A program made the position numbers and the translations under genes. The notes under the pieces are model-generated. The model saw only the letters and a list, made by a program, of their open reading frames with translations. It was not told the origin of the DNA and ran no database searches. Of a stretch of 64,000 nt of DNA, positions 43,846-54,630 are shown piece by piece. Source of the stretch: Alligator mississippiensis (Eukaryota; Chordata; Crocodylia; Alligatoridae); the NCBI RefSeq assembly GCF_030867095.1, contig NC_081828.1:204561978-204625977 (forward strand), given 5' to 3'. Position 1 is the first letter of the stretch. Every line of letters starts with the position of its first letter.

Positions 43846-45040
43846 AAGTTAAGACATTAAATGGGTACAGACAGATGAGGGAGTACAAGAAGTCAATACA
43901 GTACTTCAAAGATTTAGTGGGTCTCAATATGAAGTCAAACCAGAGCTTTGATGTTAGTTTTATCTCCTTGTCATAGTCATTCTCATCCAGACAAAATAAT
44001 CTACTTCATTTACAATGCCTGCTAAGGTGGTTTAGTATCATCTAAAAGCTATACATAAGAACAAGATGATGAATAGTTAACAGCATCAACTTGTGTTCTT
44101 TATATAATAAATACATTACTGCTATCACTAGATACAGAGGGAGACATTCTTTACCACCCAACAGCCCTATCTATTCTTGATTTTTATATAGAAAACTCAA
44201 CCTGAGAGCCTTGCATCCACTCCAGTCCCTTTGTGCCCCCTTGGTATCCTGGCTGAACGTTGCCTTGGTAGTATGTAGCGCTCTTGCCTCCTTGCTACCA
44301 TGCTCTGACATTTCCCTGAAGGAGAGGAAGGTGGGGAGAAATGGCAGATTCCTTTTTGTCCAGTTTTGCCACTCCATTGTTTTCACCTCTTGGCTTGTTT
44401 CAGGCAAAACTCTTTCAGGGCCTGGACACATGACACCTTTACACTTGTGTGCTTTTTTCCCTTGGTTTTATAGTTGCTCTAAATTATACCAGTAACAAAG
44501 ATGACTTGCTGTTTCAGGGTATCTGTTTGCTGCAGGTACTGTTACAGCACCATGCCAATAGATGCCAAGAAGCATAGGGTGTGCATAGACAAAATGATAT
44601 TTCCCATTTACGCCGACGCAACTGCATTTGTGTTTGCATGACCCGGGATTTCCCACCATTCTAAAGTCCATTTAGTGCCTTAAACTAACACCACTCGGAG
44701 ATGTGTTAATTTGCCGTGCTCTCCAGTTACGCCTCTCCAACTGTTGATTTGTTTGTGCAAACAGCCAGACACTCCAAAGACTTCTAATTAATCCCCTTTG
44801 CCATGAGGGGGTGCTGTGTTTACAGCCTTTAGTCACTAGGTGCTGCTTTGTGTTCTTTTTTTTACCCTCCTTCACTCCTCCCTCACTGCACGCAGTTCAA
44901 GTTGGGTCGGGTCCACTCAGACCAATTATTATTTTAAAATGGGGGGAGGCAAATAATCGCTTAATTTTCTACCCCCTCTTAGTTTTTCCACCCCCCTGCC
45001 ACTTATAGTGTATGTCCGCCCCCCCTGTCCATGTACCCTC
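43846..45040. other. Unassigned stretch
   Basis: No gene seen. 44660-45010 is atypically C/T-rich with scattered CpG but has no recognisable coding. Confidence 0.4.
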
Positions 45041-45225
45041 TGTGGCAGGGCACTGTAGGTGTCTGCCACTTTAAGGGCCTGAGCCAAGCTGCCAGCAGGT
45101 GCCTGATTATGGCAGCCATTTTGGATACCTGGCTGTCTTTATAACCAGATCAGTAACATTGCCTGGTTGTAAAGCTACTGATATTTTCCTGGAGGCAAGG
45201 ATAGGAGCTGTAGGGGATGTGACCC
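45041..45225 (+). mobile_element. LTR, family A (copy A4), 5' fragment
   Basis: Starts TGTGGCAGGGCACTGTAGG and follows copies A2 and A3 through GCAGCCATTTTGGATAC and GGAGCTGTAGGGGATG before similarity ends. The 3' part is missing or replaced. Old. Confidence 0.65.
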
Positions 45226-45905
45226 CCACACCTGTCATGTGCTGCCACTACCATGGGCTTAGCTTCTGACAACAGCTGCAGCATCACCGTAATGGTAAGT
45301 ATTTTGCAGGTAGTTTGAAACTTTGGAATGAGTGGTTAGATGACTTCCTTCAATATTGTAAACCTTCTGAACTTCATCACATTCCATTTTAGAACCATGA
45401 CCAAAAGTCCAGGGGCAGCAGGACACTGCCTGCCAGACCCAATGCCCAGGATATGCAGCGTCCCAGGTGATATTTAGGTAATATGTGCCACCGATTTTGT
45501 GGGGAGGGTCAAAAGTCCAGTTTTTCGACTATGAGCCATACCCTCCTCCTTTTCCTCTTCTTCCTTTTTTTCCCCCCTGCTCACAGAAAACTTTCAGGGA
45601 CAGAACTCTCTGGGGGCGGCAAACAGCCCACAGCCTAGTGAAGAGGAGAGTAGAGTGAAGATAGCGAAGAGGAGTAGAGTGAAAATATCTTCAGATTTTG
45701 AATTTTTTTTTGTATATATTTTATATTGTAAAGTTCTATATAGTTATTGTTAAAGCTGCAGTGTTTTCAGTAAAGAGTTTTTTATTTTTGCTCTATATAT
45801 GTGTCATGTTTTCTTTGGGGTGGGTGGGTGGTTGGGTTGGTTTTCAGAGACCGCACCTGCCTCAGTGTGGTGGGGATGCTGTGCTTGGTGGGGCAGGGTT
45901 GTGAA

Positions 45906-46055
45906 GTCATGGCATTACTAGAAAGAGTTGCAAAGAGTTGCAGGGTAGACCCTTACTGGGGAGAGGGAAGTTGAATGCTTGCTAAGTGCTAGCTAGGTTG
46001 CAGTGCAGCCACCATGTCTTGTAAGAAAAAAGACTAAAAAACCCTACCCACCCAC
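45906..46055 (+). repeat. Dispersed repeat R2, copy 1
   Basis: GTCATGGCATTACTAGAAAG, followed by GCTTGCTAAGTGCTAG, AAGAAAAAAGACTAAA and CCCACCCACA; matches 47334-47459 in the same order. Confidence 0.7.
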
Positions 46056-47333
46056 AGTGGTAAGCAGGCAATCTGCAAAACTTCTCCATGCATAGACCTC
46101 CCAGGGCCTTTAGCCTTTAGCAAATCTTTAATGCATTATAATGCATTTAATATGTATGGTTGCCAAGGGGAGGAGGGGGGAGGGTTGGGGTTAACGCCTG
46201 CTGCTGCAGCTCCCAAACAGCTTCTTTTTTTCTGAGTTTTTTCTTTGCAGGCTATACTGTTATGGGAGGTGCGATGCAAAAATGATTTTTTTTCAATGCT
46301 TTCTTTGCAATGCAATGTTTTCTTTACAAAATCCTGTATACAGCACCTTTTGGAGCCAGGTTTGCAGACTTCCCCCCGCTCCGGTTTAGCTGCAACCTGC
46401 TCCTCTCCTGGAGAGAGCTCATCAGATTTTGTTCAGGATTGCTTTGTCCTCCTTTGCCATAGCTCTCCTCTCAGCCTTCTCAAAAGACAGGGAGAAGGTG
46501 AGAGGAGCAGCACTCCAAAGGCAGCCCAGGGTAATCTCTTCAGCTACCTCTAGGCCTCCACAAAATCAAGTGTATTCAAAGGAAGCATCATTGTGGGAGA
46601 ACTTCTTTTCATCCAAATTCAAGAAATTTGTAATACTTCCCTCTCCTCCACTAAGTATTGGCATGTCCGTATCAGATGGGTCTCAGCTAAGCAGGGAGCT
46701 GCTAATTGGCCAAGGCCAGGGTTTCAAAAAGCACTCTGCTCCCTATAGAGAGGCCAGAAATGTTATGCAGCAGATGGCTGTCCCCAGACATATTATTGAG
46801 GTGCCTGGAGGGGAGGCCACCCAAACTCAAATACTGGCCGTGATCAGCTTTGTGTCCAGCCTACAAAGCTGCTGCACTCACTCCCACCTCTGGCTGGCTG
46901 CAAACCATTCCCCCGCTTCCAGGTCCATGCCCTAAAATCAAGCAGGAGCAAGTACAAATCAGATTTTTTTTGTTCCTCATCTTTATTTTTTTCACAATAA
47001 ATTGAATTGCAATCAATTTGACTGAGAAATCTCAATAAAGCTAAAACAGTATAGACATTTTTTTTAACTCAGTAATGCAGTTGGTAGTCAACTGGTGAAT
47101 AGAGTTTTTTACAGTACAGCCATTGCCAGCAATGCAACACAATAGTATAAAACACCGATTCACAATATGCTCCCATGATCCCTTGAGTAATCCCTTGATA
47201 TGATGTGGATGGATGGAGGGCTGCATGGTGGGAGGGTGAGAGGGCAGGAGGCAGGCAGGTAGCCAGTCTAGTTACTGGCTCTTCCTGTTTACAGGCCGTT
47301 CCTGGTTACTGATGACCCTGCAACTTTTATGGA

Positions 47334-47459
47334 GTCATGGCATTACTGGAAAGTTGCAGAGTGGTCTGTTATCGGATGGAGGGAGGTCAAATGCTTGGTC
47401 AGTGCTAGTGTGCACCAGCATTTTCTTGGAAGAAAGAAGACTAAACAAACCCACCCACA
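47334..47459 (+). repeat. Dispersed repeat R2, copy 2
   Basis: GTCATGGCATTACTGGAAAG, followed by GCTTGGTCAGTGCTAG, GAAGAAAGAAGACTAAA and CCCACCCACA; same strand as copy 1, about 1.43 kb downstream. Confidence 0.7.
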
Positions 47460-47487
47460 AAGCTTAATTAGGGAGGGGGGGGGGGGG

Positions 47488-47737
47488 GCCCAGGCACAGT
47501 CCCCTACGGGTCCCCTCGGGTGGAGATGTATGGCTCGACTCAACTGGCTGGCTGAGTTGGACCGTGGGTGGGGGAGAGGGATGGAGGGAGGCAGGCATCC
47601 TGCACCCCACTCCTGGTTACTGAACATGTTCCAGCAGGAAGATGTCTGGGTCAAGGGGGGCCCCCAGGCACAGTCCTCTAGGGGCCCCCACAGGTGGAGA
47701 TGAATAGCCCGACACAGCTGGCTGGCGGAGTCAGGCC
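47488..47737 (+). repeat. Imperfect direct repeat, ~177-bp period
   Basis: CCCAGGCACAGTCCCCTACG, then GGTGGAGATGTATGGC, at 47488 recurs as CCCAGGCACAGTCCTCTAGG, then GGTGGAGATGAATAGC, at 47665. Each is followed by an ACTGGCTGGC-like segment and preceded by a G-run. Confidence 0.7.
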
Positions 47738-47960
47738 ATGCTACTCTCCGTTACACTGTAACTTTGAAATCTTTGCTGGCCAAAAACTTAGGTAGGGAGG
47801 GAGGGGCCCGCTCAGGTCGGGGGGGGGGGGGGTGAGACTTTCTAGTTTCTACTTTCTGTTATCCTATTTATTTAAAGTCTTCCTTGCTTTCGCAAGTCAG
47901 AGAAGAAACTCAAGGAGACAGAAACCTTGAGGAGACAGAGTGGTGGGTGGGTGTCAGAAT

Positions 47961-48250
47961 ACATGTACCTCAGTCCAAATTTGCTGGGACATGGCCAAAA
48001 GTCAGGAGGAGGGCAAGAAGACTATGAAATGGGCCTGCAGAACTTGTGCAAATTGAGCTGATGCTCAGACCAAAGCCAGTGAAGAAAGCTCAGCTTAGCT
48101 TTCTTTGTTGCCAGCAACAATTTGAAAGTTACTAGGGACAATGGAGCAGTATAAGGCAGAGGTGGGCAAGTGGGGCAAAGAGCCCACAGGCCTAAGCCTA
48201 TTAACCGGACTGTGAACATCTTGGCCAGCAGCCAAGAAGAAGGCATCCAC
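47961..48250 (+). repeat. Coding-looking repeat R1, copy 1
   Basis: Matches 50363-50697 from ACATGTA...CAGTCCAAATTTGC to GAAGGCATCCAC. The plus frame reads MKWACRTCAN and later KWGKEPTGLSLLTGL. The reading frame is degraded. No family recognised. Confidence 0.65.
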
Positions 48251-50153
48251 AATTCAGAAAAGAAACTCAAGCCTCAGTTTTGTTACCAGATTTGCCCATC
48301 ACTTTGGGGTGTGCTCATTTATTAGGGATACGTTTCTAGGGTCTTTGTAATTCTATCAATTTGCTGCTTGTGTTTCTATATGGAGCTGTATCTCTCCCTT
48401 CTGCAAGTCCTCACCCCCAATGGAGTTATCTTGCAGGACTTAGTTCAATGGGGCTGGGTTTCTCCAGCCACCAAATCAGACACATACATACAAACACACA
48501 CAGATTTAATGTGACATGCCTGACCCGTCCAGGTTGATCAGCAGGGACAGGCTGACACCCTCATATGCCAAGAATCAGTTCATTAAGGTAAGAATAAAAT
48601 GCAGTCAGATGCAGAACACCTCTGAATCCAGCTGGATGTCCAGCTGACGTTCTCATGGGCCAGCATTCAGTTCATTAGGGCACGTCTGAGCCAAACTGGG
48701 TCAACCAGCCCATATAAGCTGATCCCCTTATGTGTCTTAAACTTAGCACATCCCCATCTTTTTGCTACCTAGTGGTAGCCTCTTGATGAGCAGACCACAC
48801 AGTATTTTTGGGCTTCACAGGGATCTTTGGCTTAGGTAAAAGAAGTATTGCTGCAGAGCAAGTGGGGAAGGAGAAGTAGAGAAGGAAAAATATACCCGGT
48901 TACCACCAGTTTGACTATGAAAGTTATTTATTGCTAAGTATATGAAATTTATGATGGTACTAGTAGTAATAGACATGCAAGGGAAAACAAATAAAGCCCA
49001 TCCCCAGCTCATCCAATCAGGCATGGCTGAGGCAGCCCTGCTCCACGCAGCCCTCAGGGCAGCTGCGGCAGGACCTAGCTCACTGATGAGCTGGGCCCCG
49101 CAGGGGTAAGCAGCTCCCCTCCCCTCACTGCCAGCTAGGGCCCTCAGGCCGGCCCTGCCTGCCTCGCCGCTGCCCCAACACCGCTGCCGCTGCTGCAACT
49201 CTGCTCTCTGCCACCACGGCTCCACACTCTGCCGCGGTAGCTCCGCCAGTGCTGCCGCCACCACTGCAGCTCCATGCTCCACTGCCATGGCTCCGCGCTC
49301 CGTGGTGGCCCTGCCACTGCCACCACAACTCCATGCTCCACTGCCGTGGGCCAGATAAAATGGTTTGGCGGGCAGCATGGCAGCCCATGGGCCGTATGTT
49401 GGACATGCCTGGTGTAAATAGTTATCTTTTATGTCGACAAGGGGTTATCTGGTTTGGAACAGCTCAAGAAACTGATTAATAACCAGGAAAAACATAAAGT
49501 TAAGGGGTAACTAGGCACTTAGAAGCCAGCTTGAAATTCTTATGAATAGAAGAGATACTGGATGGGATACCATATTGTTTCTTCTCAGATGGCTTGCAGC
49601 ATCAGGGTTTTGTAGTTTACCTGTTGTGAATAAGCTTCGGTTTAGCATGAGTGTTCATAAACTTTGTGGGGAGGACTTCCACCAGGCAGCCTGGGAAAAG
49701 TATGACAGCATTTGTGGTCAGGGCTCCAATGGGCTGGACATTGTGATGAACCCTTAACCATTGTTCAAATGTTGACCATACCGCCTCTGACTTGGTCTTT
49801 TGCCTCAGCATTCCCTAACCCGGAAACCGAGTTTTTGTTAGTCAATCAAGTTTAAATAGGCCTCCCACAGTGGGACCGGAGAATGTACCCAAAATGCCTA
49901 TTAAACTTTTCTTCTGCTTAGTTCTGGTTAAATGAGGTATGGGAGTGTGTGTGTGGGGGGTGTGGGGTGGGGACGGGGGGGGAATAGAAAAAGTCCTTTG
50001 TAAGTCCAGCAAGCTGTGTGCCAGTCCTCCCTCAGGAAGACAGAGCTGACAGGTAACAGCCTCATTAGTGGAAGGCCTGACCTGCACCCTGAGCCCTCTG
50101 CAGCAATGAATGAAATGCACTTGCAGAACTTGTCCAGCTCATGCTGATGCAGT
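48251..50153. other. Unassigned, with a hAT-like end at 49380-49411
   Basis: 48990-49410 is very GC-rich with a long Ala/Gly-rich minus frame. It ends, read on minus, CCAGGCATGTCCAACATACG, resembling a hAT end. The left end was not found. The remainder shows no gene. Confidence 0.35.
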
Positions 50154-50285
50154 ACATGGCCAGTAACCAGGAGGAAGGCAAGAAGACTATATGAAGTGGG
50201 CCTACAGAGCTTGTGCAAATTGAGCTGATGCTCAGGCCAAAGTCAGTGAAGAAGCCTCAGCTTCTGCCACTGCAGTGGTCATAGC
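50154..50285 (+). repeat. Coding-looking repeat R1, copy 2 (partial)
   Basis: ACATGGCCAGTAACCAGGAG, GAAGACTATATGAAGTGGGC, then CTGATGCTCAGGCCAAAG. The frame reads MKWAYRACAN and KVSEEASASATAVVI. It is bordered by smaller echoes: CTTGCAGAACTTGTCCAGC at 50120 and AACCAGGAGAAGGGTGAG at 50288. Confidence 0.65.
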
Positions 50286-50362
50286 TAACCAGGAGAAGGG
50301 TGAGAAGACTATGAAAGGCAGGGCGTGTTTTCCACAACAAGAAGCTTTTCTCCAGTCAAAAG

Positions 50363-50697
50363 ACATGTATCCCAGTCCAAATTTGCTGGGACATGGCCAG
50401 TAACCAGGAGGAGGGAGAGAAGACTATATGAAGTGGGGCTGCAGAACTTGTGCAAATCGAGCTGGTGCTCAGGCCAAAGCCAGTGAAGAAAACTCAGCTT
50501 CTGCCACTGCAGTGGTCATACTCAGGAGCACAGCTTCCTTTGTGACCAGCAACAATTCAACAGTTATATGTGTGTAACAGAGAGGTGCAGAGGTGGGCAG
50601 ATGGGGCAAAGAGCCCACAGGCCTGGGCCTACTACCCGGACCCCAGGAAGGAGTTTGCTGCAGGTCTTTGCCAGCAACCAAGAAGAAAGCCTCCACA
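50363..50697 (+). repeat. Coding-looking repeat R1, copy 3
   Basis: The longest copy. The frame reads MKWGCRTCANRAGAQAKASE, then TASFVTSNNS, GKEPTGLGLLPG and LPATKKKASTF. An AATAAA lies downstream at about 50818, so this may be the 3' end of a former transcript. Degraded; unknown family. Confidence 0.65.
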
Positions 50698-51397
50698 TTT
50701 GTGGCCAGCCCCAGAGTGAAGGGAGGATAGATTGAGCATCAGAATTTATATTGGTGCCTCTTGTGCACCTTGTGTACCTTCCTTCATGCGCATAAAATTC
50801 CACTGGTCCTGTTTACAATAAATTTGAACTAAACAATGCAGCCCCCCTCCCCCCCACCAGAGATGACCCTATCAGGGTGCAGGGCAGTGGCGCACTGACA
50901 GCGGTGGGCAGCACAGCCGCCCCAGCACAGACACAAAGGGGGGGCCATTGACAGTTGTGAAAAGGGGTGCCACCACTCCGCACTGCTCAATTCCCCTCCC
51001 TCCCCACCATCAAAACTGCTGCAGAAGGCATCTTGTCCAGGGTGTATGTGGGAGTGAGAGCAGCAGTACCCTGGGCTTGTCCCCTGGTCCCTGGAGACCC
51101 ATGGTATGCCTCTGGTGCAGGGCCATGGGCAAATTAGCCCCCCCCACGCAAAGCCAATCCCATGTGCCGTGGCAGTGGCAGCGGGGAGAGGGGAGTTGGT
51201 GACCATCCAGATGCGAGGCCGACGGCAGCACTGAGAAGTTTCTCCGTCTGTTCCACCTGTGTCTGCAGGGCCCCCAAAGCACTGTGCCCAGGGCAGTTGC
51301 TTGTATTTGTGCCCGCCCTAGGGACAATCCTGCCACCTTCAGGGCACAGACAAGTGTCGGGTGTCACTTACCAAAGTTGGTGTGTAGCACATCACTC
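50698..51397. other. Unassigned GC-rich stretch
   Basis: 50880-51340 is GC-rich with overlapping frames on both strands and GGGCAGTGGCGCACTGACAG at its left, perhaps a DNA-transposon end. No gene supported. Confidence 0.35.
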
Positions 51398-51800
51398 CAG
51401 GACAGGAAAAGGGCCAATGTGGTCCCTATTTTCAAGAGGGGGAGGAGGGATGAACCAAGAAACTATAGGCCAGTTAGTCTCACCTCCATCCTTGGAAAAA
51501 CTATGGAAAAAATCATTAAGGATCACATTTGTGGGAGCCCAGCAGGGGAAATAATGCTGAAAGGAAATCAGAACAAGTTCACTGCAGGTAGATCCTGCCT
51601 GACTAACCTTGTTTCTTTTTATGACCAGGACACAAAATGCTTAGATACAGGAGTCAAGGTAGATGTCATCTACCTAGACTTTAAGAAGGCCTTTGATACG
51701 GTATCGCGTTCTGTTTTTGTAAATAAACTAACAGGCTGTGATGTAAATGATTACATGGTCAGGTGGGTGGCAAATTGGCTTAGGGGTTGCACTGAGAGAG
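51398..51800 (+). mobile_element. Old CR1 LINE on plus, RT half
   Basis: The plus frame within 51284-51892 gives ANVVPIFKRGRRDEPRNYRP, SLTSILGKTMEKIIKDHICG, AGRSCLTNLVSFYDQ and VIYLDFKKAFDTVS: RT blocks 1-3, open over about 130 codons. It stops at 51800, where a CR1 in the opposite direction begins, and resumes at 53611. Confidence 0.85.
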
Positions 51801-53610
51801 TTCATAGATTCATAGATGTTAGGGTCGGAAGGGACCTCAATAGATCATCAAGTCCAACCCCCTGCATAAGCAGGAAAGTGTGCTGGGTCTAGATGACCCC
51901 AGCTAGATACTTATCTGACCTCCTCTTGAAGACCACCAGGGTAGGGGAGAGCACCACTTCCCTTGGGAGCCCGTTCCAGACCCTGGCCACTCGAACTGTG
52001 AAGAAGTTCTTCCTAATGTCTAATCTAAATCTGCTCTCTGCTAGCTTGTGGCCATTGTTTCTTGTAACCCCCAGGGGCGCCTTGGTGAATAAATCCTCAT
52101 CAATTCCCTTCTGTGCCCCCGTGATGAACTTATAGGCAGTCACAAGGTCGCCTCTCAACCTTCTCTTGCGGAGGCTGAAAAGGTCCAGTTTCTCTAGTCT
52201 CTCCTTGTAGGGCTTGGTCTGTAGGCCCTTAACCATACGAGTGGCTCTTCTCTGGACCCTCTCCAGGTTATCCGCATCCCTCTTGAATTGCGGCGCCCAG
52301 AATTGCACGCAGTACTCCAACTGCGGTCTGACCAGCGCCTGATAGAGGGGAAGTATCACCTCCTTGGACCTATTCGTCATGCATCTGCTGATGCACGATA
52401 AAGTGCCATTGGCTTTTTTGATGGCTTCGTCACACTGCTGGCTCATGTTCATCTTGGAGTCCACTAGGACTCCAAGATCCCTTTCCACTTCTGTGCCACC
52501 CAGCAGGTCATTCCCTAGGCTGTAGGTGTGCTGGACATTTTTCCTCCCTAGGTGCAGCACTTTGCATTTCTCCTTGTTGAACTGCATCCTGTTGTTTTCT
52601 GCCCACTTGTCCAACCTGTCCAGGTCTTCTTGCAGCTGTTCCCTGCCCTCCGGCGTGTCCACTTCTCCCCACAGTTTTGTATCATCCACAAACTTGGACA
52701 GAGTACATTTCACTCCCTCGTCCAAGTCACTGATGAAGACATTAAAGAGTATCGGTCCAAGGACCGAACCCTGCGGGACCCCACTGCCCACATCCTTCCA
52801 GGTTGAAACCAACCCATCCACTACGATTCCCTGGGTGCGACCCTCTAGCCAATTCGCCACCCACCGGACTGTGCAGTCATCCACATCACAGCCTCTTAAC
52901 TTGCTCATCAGTATGGGGTGGGATACCGTATCAAAGGCCTTCCTGAAGTCTAAGTATACGACATCCACCCCTCCTCCTGTGTCCAGGCGTTTCGTAACCT
53001 GGTCATAGAAAGAGACTAGGTTGGTCAGGCACGATCTGCCCGCCACAAACCCGTGCTGGTTTCCCCTCAGCATAATTTGTCCTGCCGGGCTCTCACAAAT
53101 GTGAGCCTTGATAATTTTTTCAAAGACTTTGCCAAGGGTGGAGGTGAGACTGACTGGCCTATAGTTGCCCGGGTCCTCCTTCCTCCCCTTCTTGAAAATG
53201 GGGACCACATTGTCCCTTTTCCAGTCCTCCGGGACTTGGCCCGTGCACCACGAGCGTTCAAATATTCCCGCCAGTGGCTCTGCAATGATGTCGGCCAGTG
53301 CCTTCAGCACCCTCGGATGGAGGTCATCCAGGCCTGCCAACTTAAAGGCATCCAGTTCTTCCAGGTGACTCTGCACCATCTCAGGGTCTACGCATGGAAG
53401 TCTGGCTCCTTGCTGCTGCCTCTCTACAACCCCAGTGAGAGACTTGTCGTGCCCCTCGCTTAGGAACACTGAGGCAAAGAACTCATTGAGGAGTTCAGCC
53501 TTGTCCCCCCTGTCCGTCACCAGTTGTTTCTGCCCATTTAGCAGGGGTCCTATTCCTCCCTGGGCCTTCCTTTTACTCCCTATATATCTACAAAACAATT
53601 TCTTGTTTTT
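51801..53610 (-). mobile_element. Young 5'-truncated CR1 inserted in the old CR1
   Basis: 3' end at 51801 (TTCATAGATTCATAGATG on plus), 5' truncation at about 53610 within the EN-RT linker. It separates two colinear halves of an older CR1 in the opposite orientation. Same subfamily as 7723-8098. Its RT frame is uninterrupted, so it is among the youngest copies here. Confidence 0.9.
51889..53610 (-). CDS. CR1 ORF2, RT to C-terminus, uninterrupted
   Basis: About 570 codons open without a stop, ending LAGVI. RT blocks: NVVPIFKKGRKEDPGNYRPV, GRSCLTNLVSFYDQ, VVYLDFRKAFDTVSH (catalytic Asp), [20 protein letters not shown], and KFVDDTKLWG. The second catalytic pair DD is kept; FADD is changed to FVDD. 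The C-terminal region has RPQLEYCVQFWAPQFKRDA, LERVQRRATRM and WNGLPREVVLSPTLVVF. The endonuclease and ORF1 are absent because of 5' truncation, so it lacks its own start; the Met upstream at 53778 belongs to flanking antisense sequence. Confidence 0.88.
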   Translation of the reverse strand, partial: KNKKLFCRYIGSKRKAQGGIGPLLNGQKQLVTDRGDKAELLNEFFASVFLSEGHDKSLTGVVERQQQGARLPCVDPEMVQSHLEELDAFKLAGLDDLHPRVLKALADIIAEPLAGIFERSWCTGQVPEDWKRDNVVPIFKKGRKEDPGNYRPVSLTSTLGKVFEKIIKAHICESPAGQIMLRGNQHGFVAGRSCLTNLVSFYDQVTKRLDTGGGVDVVYLDFRKAFDTVSHPILMSKLRGCDVDDCTVRWVANWLEGRTQGIVVDGLVSTWKDVGSGVPQGSVLGPILFNVFISDLDEGVKCTLSKFVDDTKLWGEVDTPEGREQLQEDLDRLDKWAENNRMQFNKEKCKVLHLGRKNVQHTYSLGNDLLGGTEVERDLGVLVDSKMNMSQQCDEAIKKANGTLSCISRCMTNRSKEVILPLYQALVRPQLEYCVQFWAPQFKRDADNLERVQRRATRMVKGLQTKPYKERLEKLDLFSLRKRRLRGDLVTAYKFITGAQKGIDEDLFTKAPLGVTRNNGHKLAESRFRLDIRKNFFTVRVARVWNGLPREVVLSPTLVVFKRRSDKYLAGVI

Positions 53611-54630
53611 GTTGTGGTGGACAGGTTGATATAACCCTAGAAAGATGTGGGCAATGGAGTTCCGCAAGGCTCGGTGCTTGGTACTATTCAATGTCTTCAT
53701 CAGTGACTTGGACAAGGGCATGGAAAGCACCCCATCCAAGTTCACAGATGATACCAAATTATGGGGCAAAGTTAACACACCAGATTGTAGGGAATAGATC
53801 CAGGTGGATCTGGACTATTTGGAAAAATGGGCAGAACAAAATAGGATGTAGTTCAACAAAGACAAGTGCAAAGTGCTACACCTGGGCAACACCAACACAC
53901 TTATAGGCTGGGGGATGACCGTCTCAGCAGCAGAGCAGCGGAAAGGGATCTTGGAGTCATAGTGGACTCCAAGATGAATATGAGTCATCAATGTGACAAA
54001 GCGATCAAAAAGGCTAACTGCACTTTACCATGCATTAGCAGAGGCATGACGAACAAGTCCAGGGGGGTGATGCTTCCCTGCTATGCAGCACTGGTCAGGC
54101 TGCATTTGGAGTACTGCGTCCAGTTTTGGGCGCCGCACTTCAGGAGGAATGCGGAGAATCTCAAGAGGGTTCAGAAGAGGCTAATCTCATGGTTAGAGGC
54201 CTGTAGGCAAGGCCCTACGAGAAGAGACTGAGGGACCTAGATCTCTTCAGCCTTCCAAGAAAAGTCTGAGAGGTGATCTTGTAGCTGCCTATAAATTCAC
54301 CAGGAGAGGGCAGCAGAGAATAGGAGATGCTCTATTTACTAGGGCACCCCCTGGAGTAACTAGGAACAATGGCCACAAATTGTCAGACAGCAAATTTAGG
54401 TTGGACATTAAGAAGAACTTCTTCACAGTAAGGGTTGCTAGAATCTGGAATGGGCTTCCAAGGGAGGTGGTGTTCTTCCCTATCTTGGGGGGTCTTCAAG
54501 AGGAGACTGGACAAGCACCTAGCTGGGGTTGTCTGACCCCAGTGCTCTTTCCTGCCCAGGGCAGGGGGTTGGACTCAATGACCTACTGAGGTCCCTTCTC
54601 ACCCTAATATCTATGAATCTATGTCCTCTT
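53611..54630 (+). mobile_element. Old CR1 LINE on plus, continuation to 3' end
   Basis: Resumes with GTTGTGGTGGACAGG (VVVDR) and GGAGTTCCGCAAGGCTCGGT (GVPQGSVL). It passes through [11 protein letters not shown] and frame 53866-54231 (RDLGVIVDSKMNMSHQCDKA, LEYCVQFWAPHFRRNAENL), then 54380-54589 (FRLDIKKNFFTVRVARIWNG). It ends with the CTATGAATCTATG repeat at 54617-54630. Several frame changes and stops. Confidence 0.88.

Larger units (their letters stand above)
45226..47960. other. Unclassified repeat-rich region with splice- and polyA-like signals
   Basis: Possible exon at 45402-45469, bounded by TTTTAG and CAG|GTGATA, starting with an ATG (MTKSPGAAGHCLPDPMPRIC). Another possible acceptor, GCTCACAG, lies at about 45587. 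AT-rich possible 3' UTRs run on plus (to about 45790) and on minus (AATAAA near 46990). This suggests an unidentified, formerly transcribed element with convergent ends. No domain recognised. Confidence 0.3.

Noticed and set aside
45402-45469. Host gene exon with splice-like borders
   Set aside because: Only 68 bases, no recognisable protein, and set among repeats; kept only as part of an unclassified region.
48815-49378. 187-residue Ala/Gly-rich minus-strand open frame
   Set aside because: Product of a GC-rich triplet-like repeat interior next to a hAT-like end; no conserved domain.
52526-53463. Plus-strand open frames of 130-160 residues
   Set aside because: Antisense shadows of the young CR1 RT.
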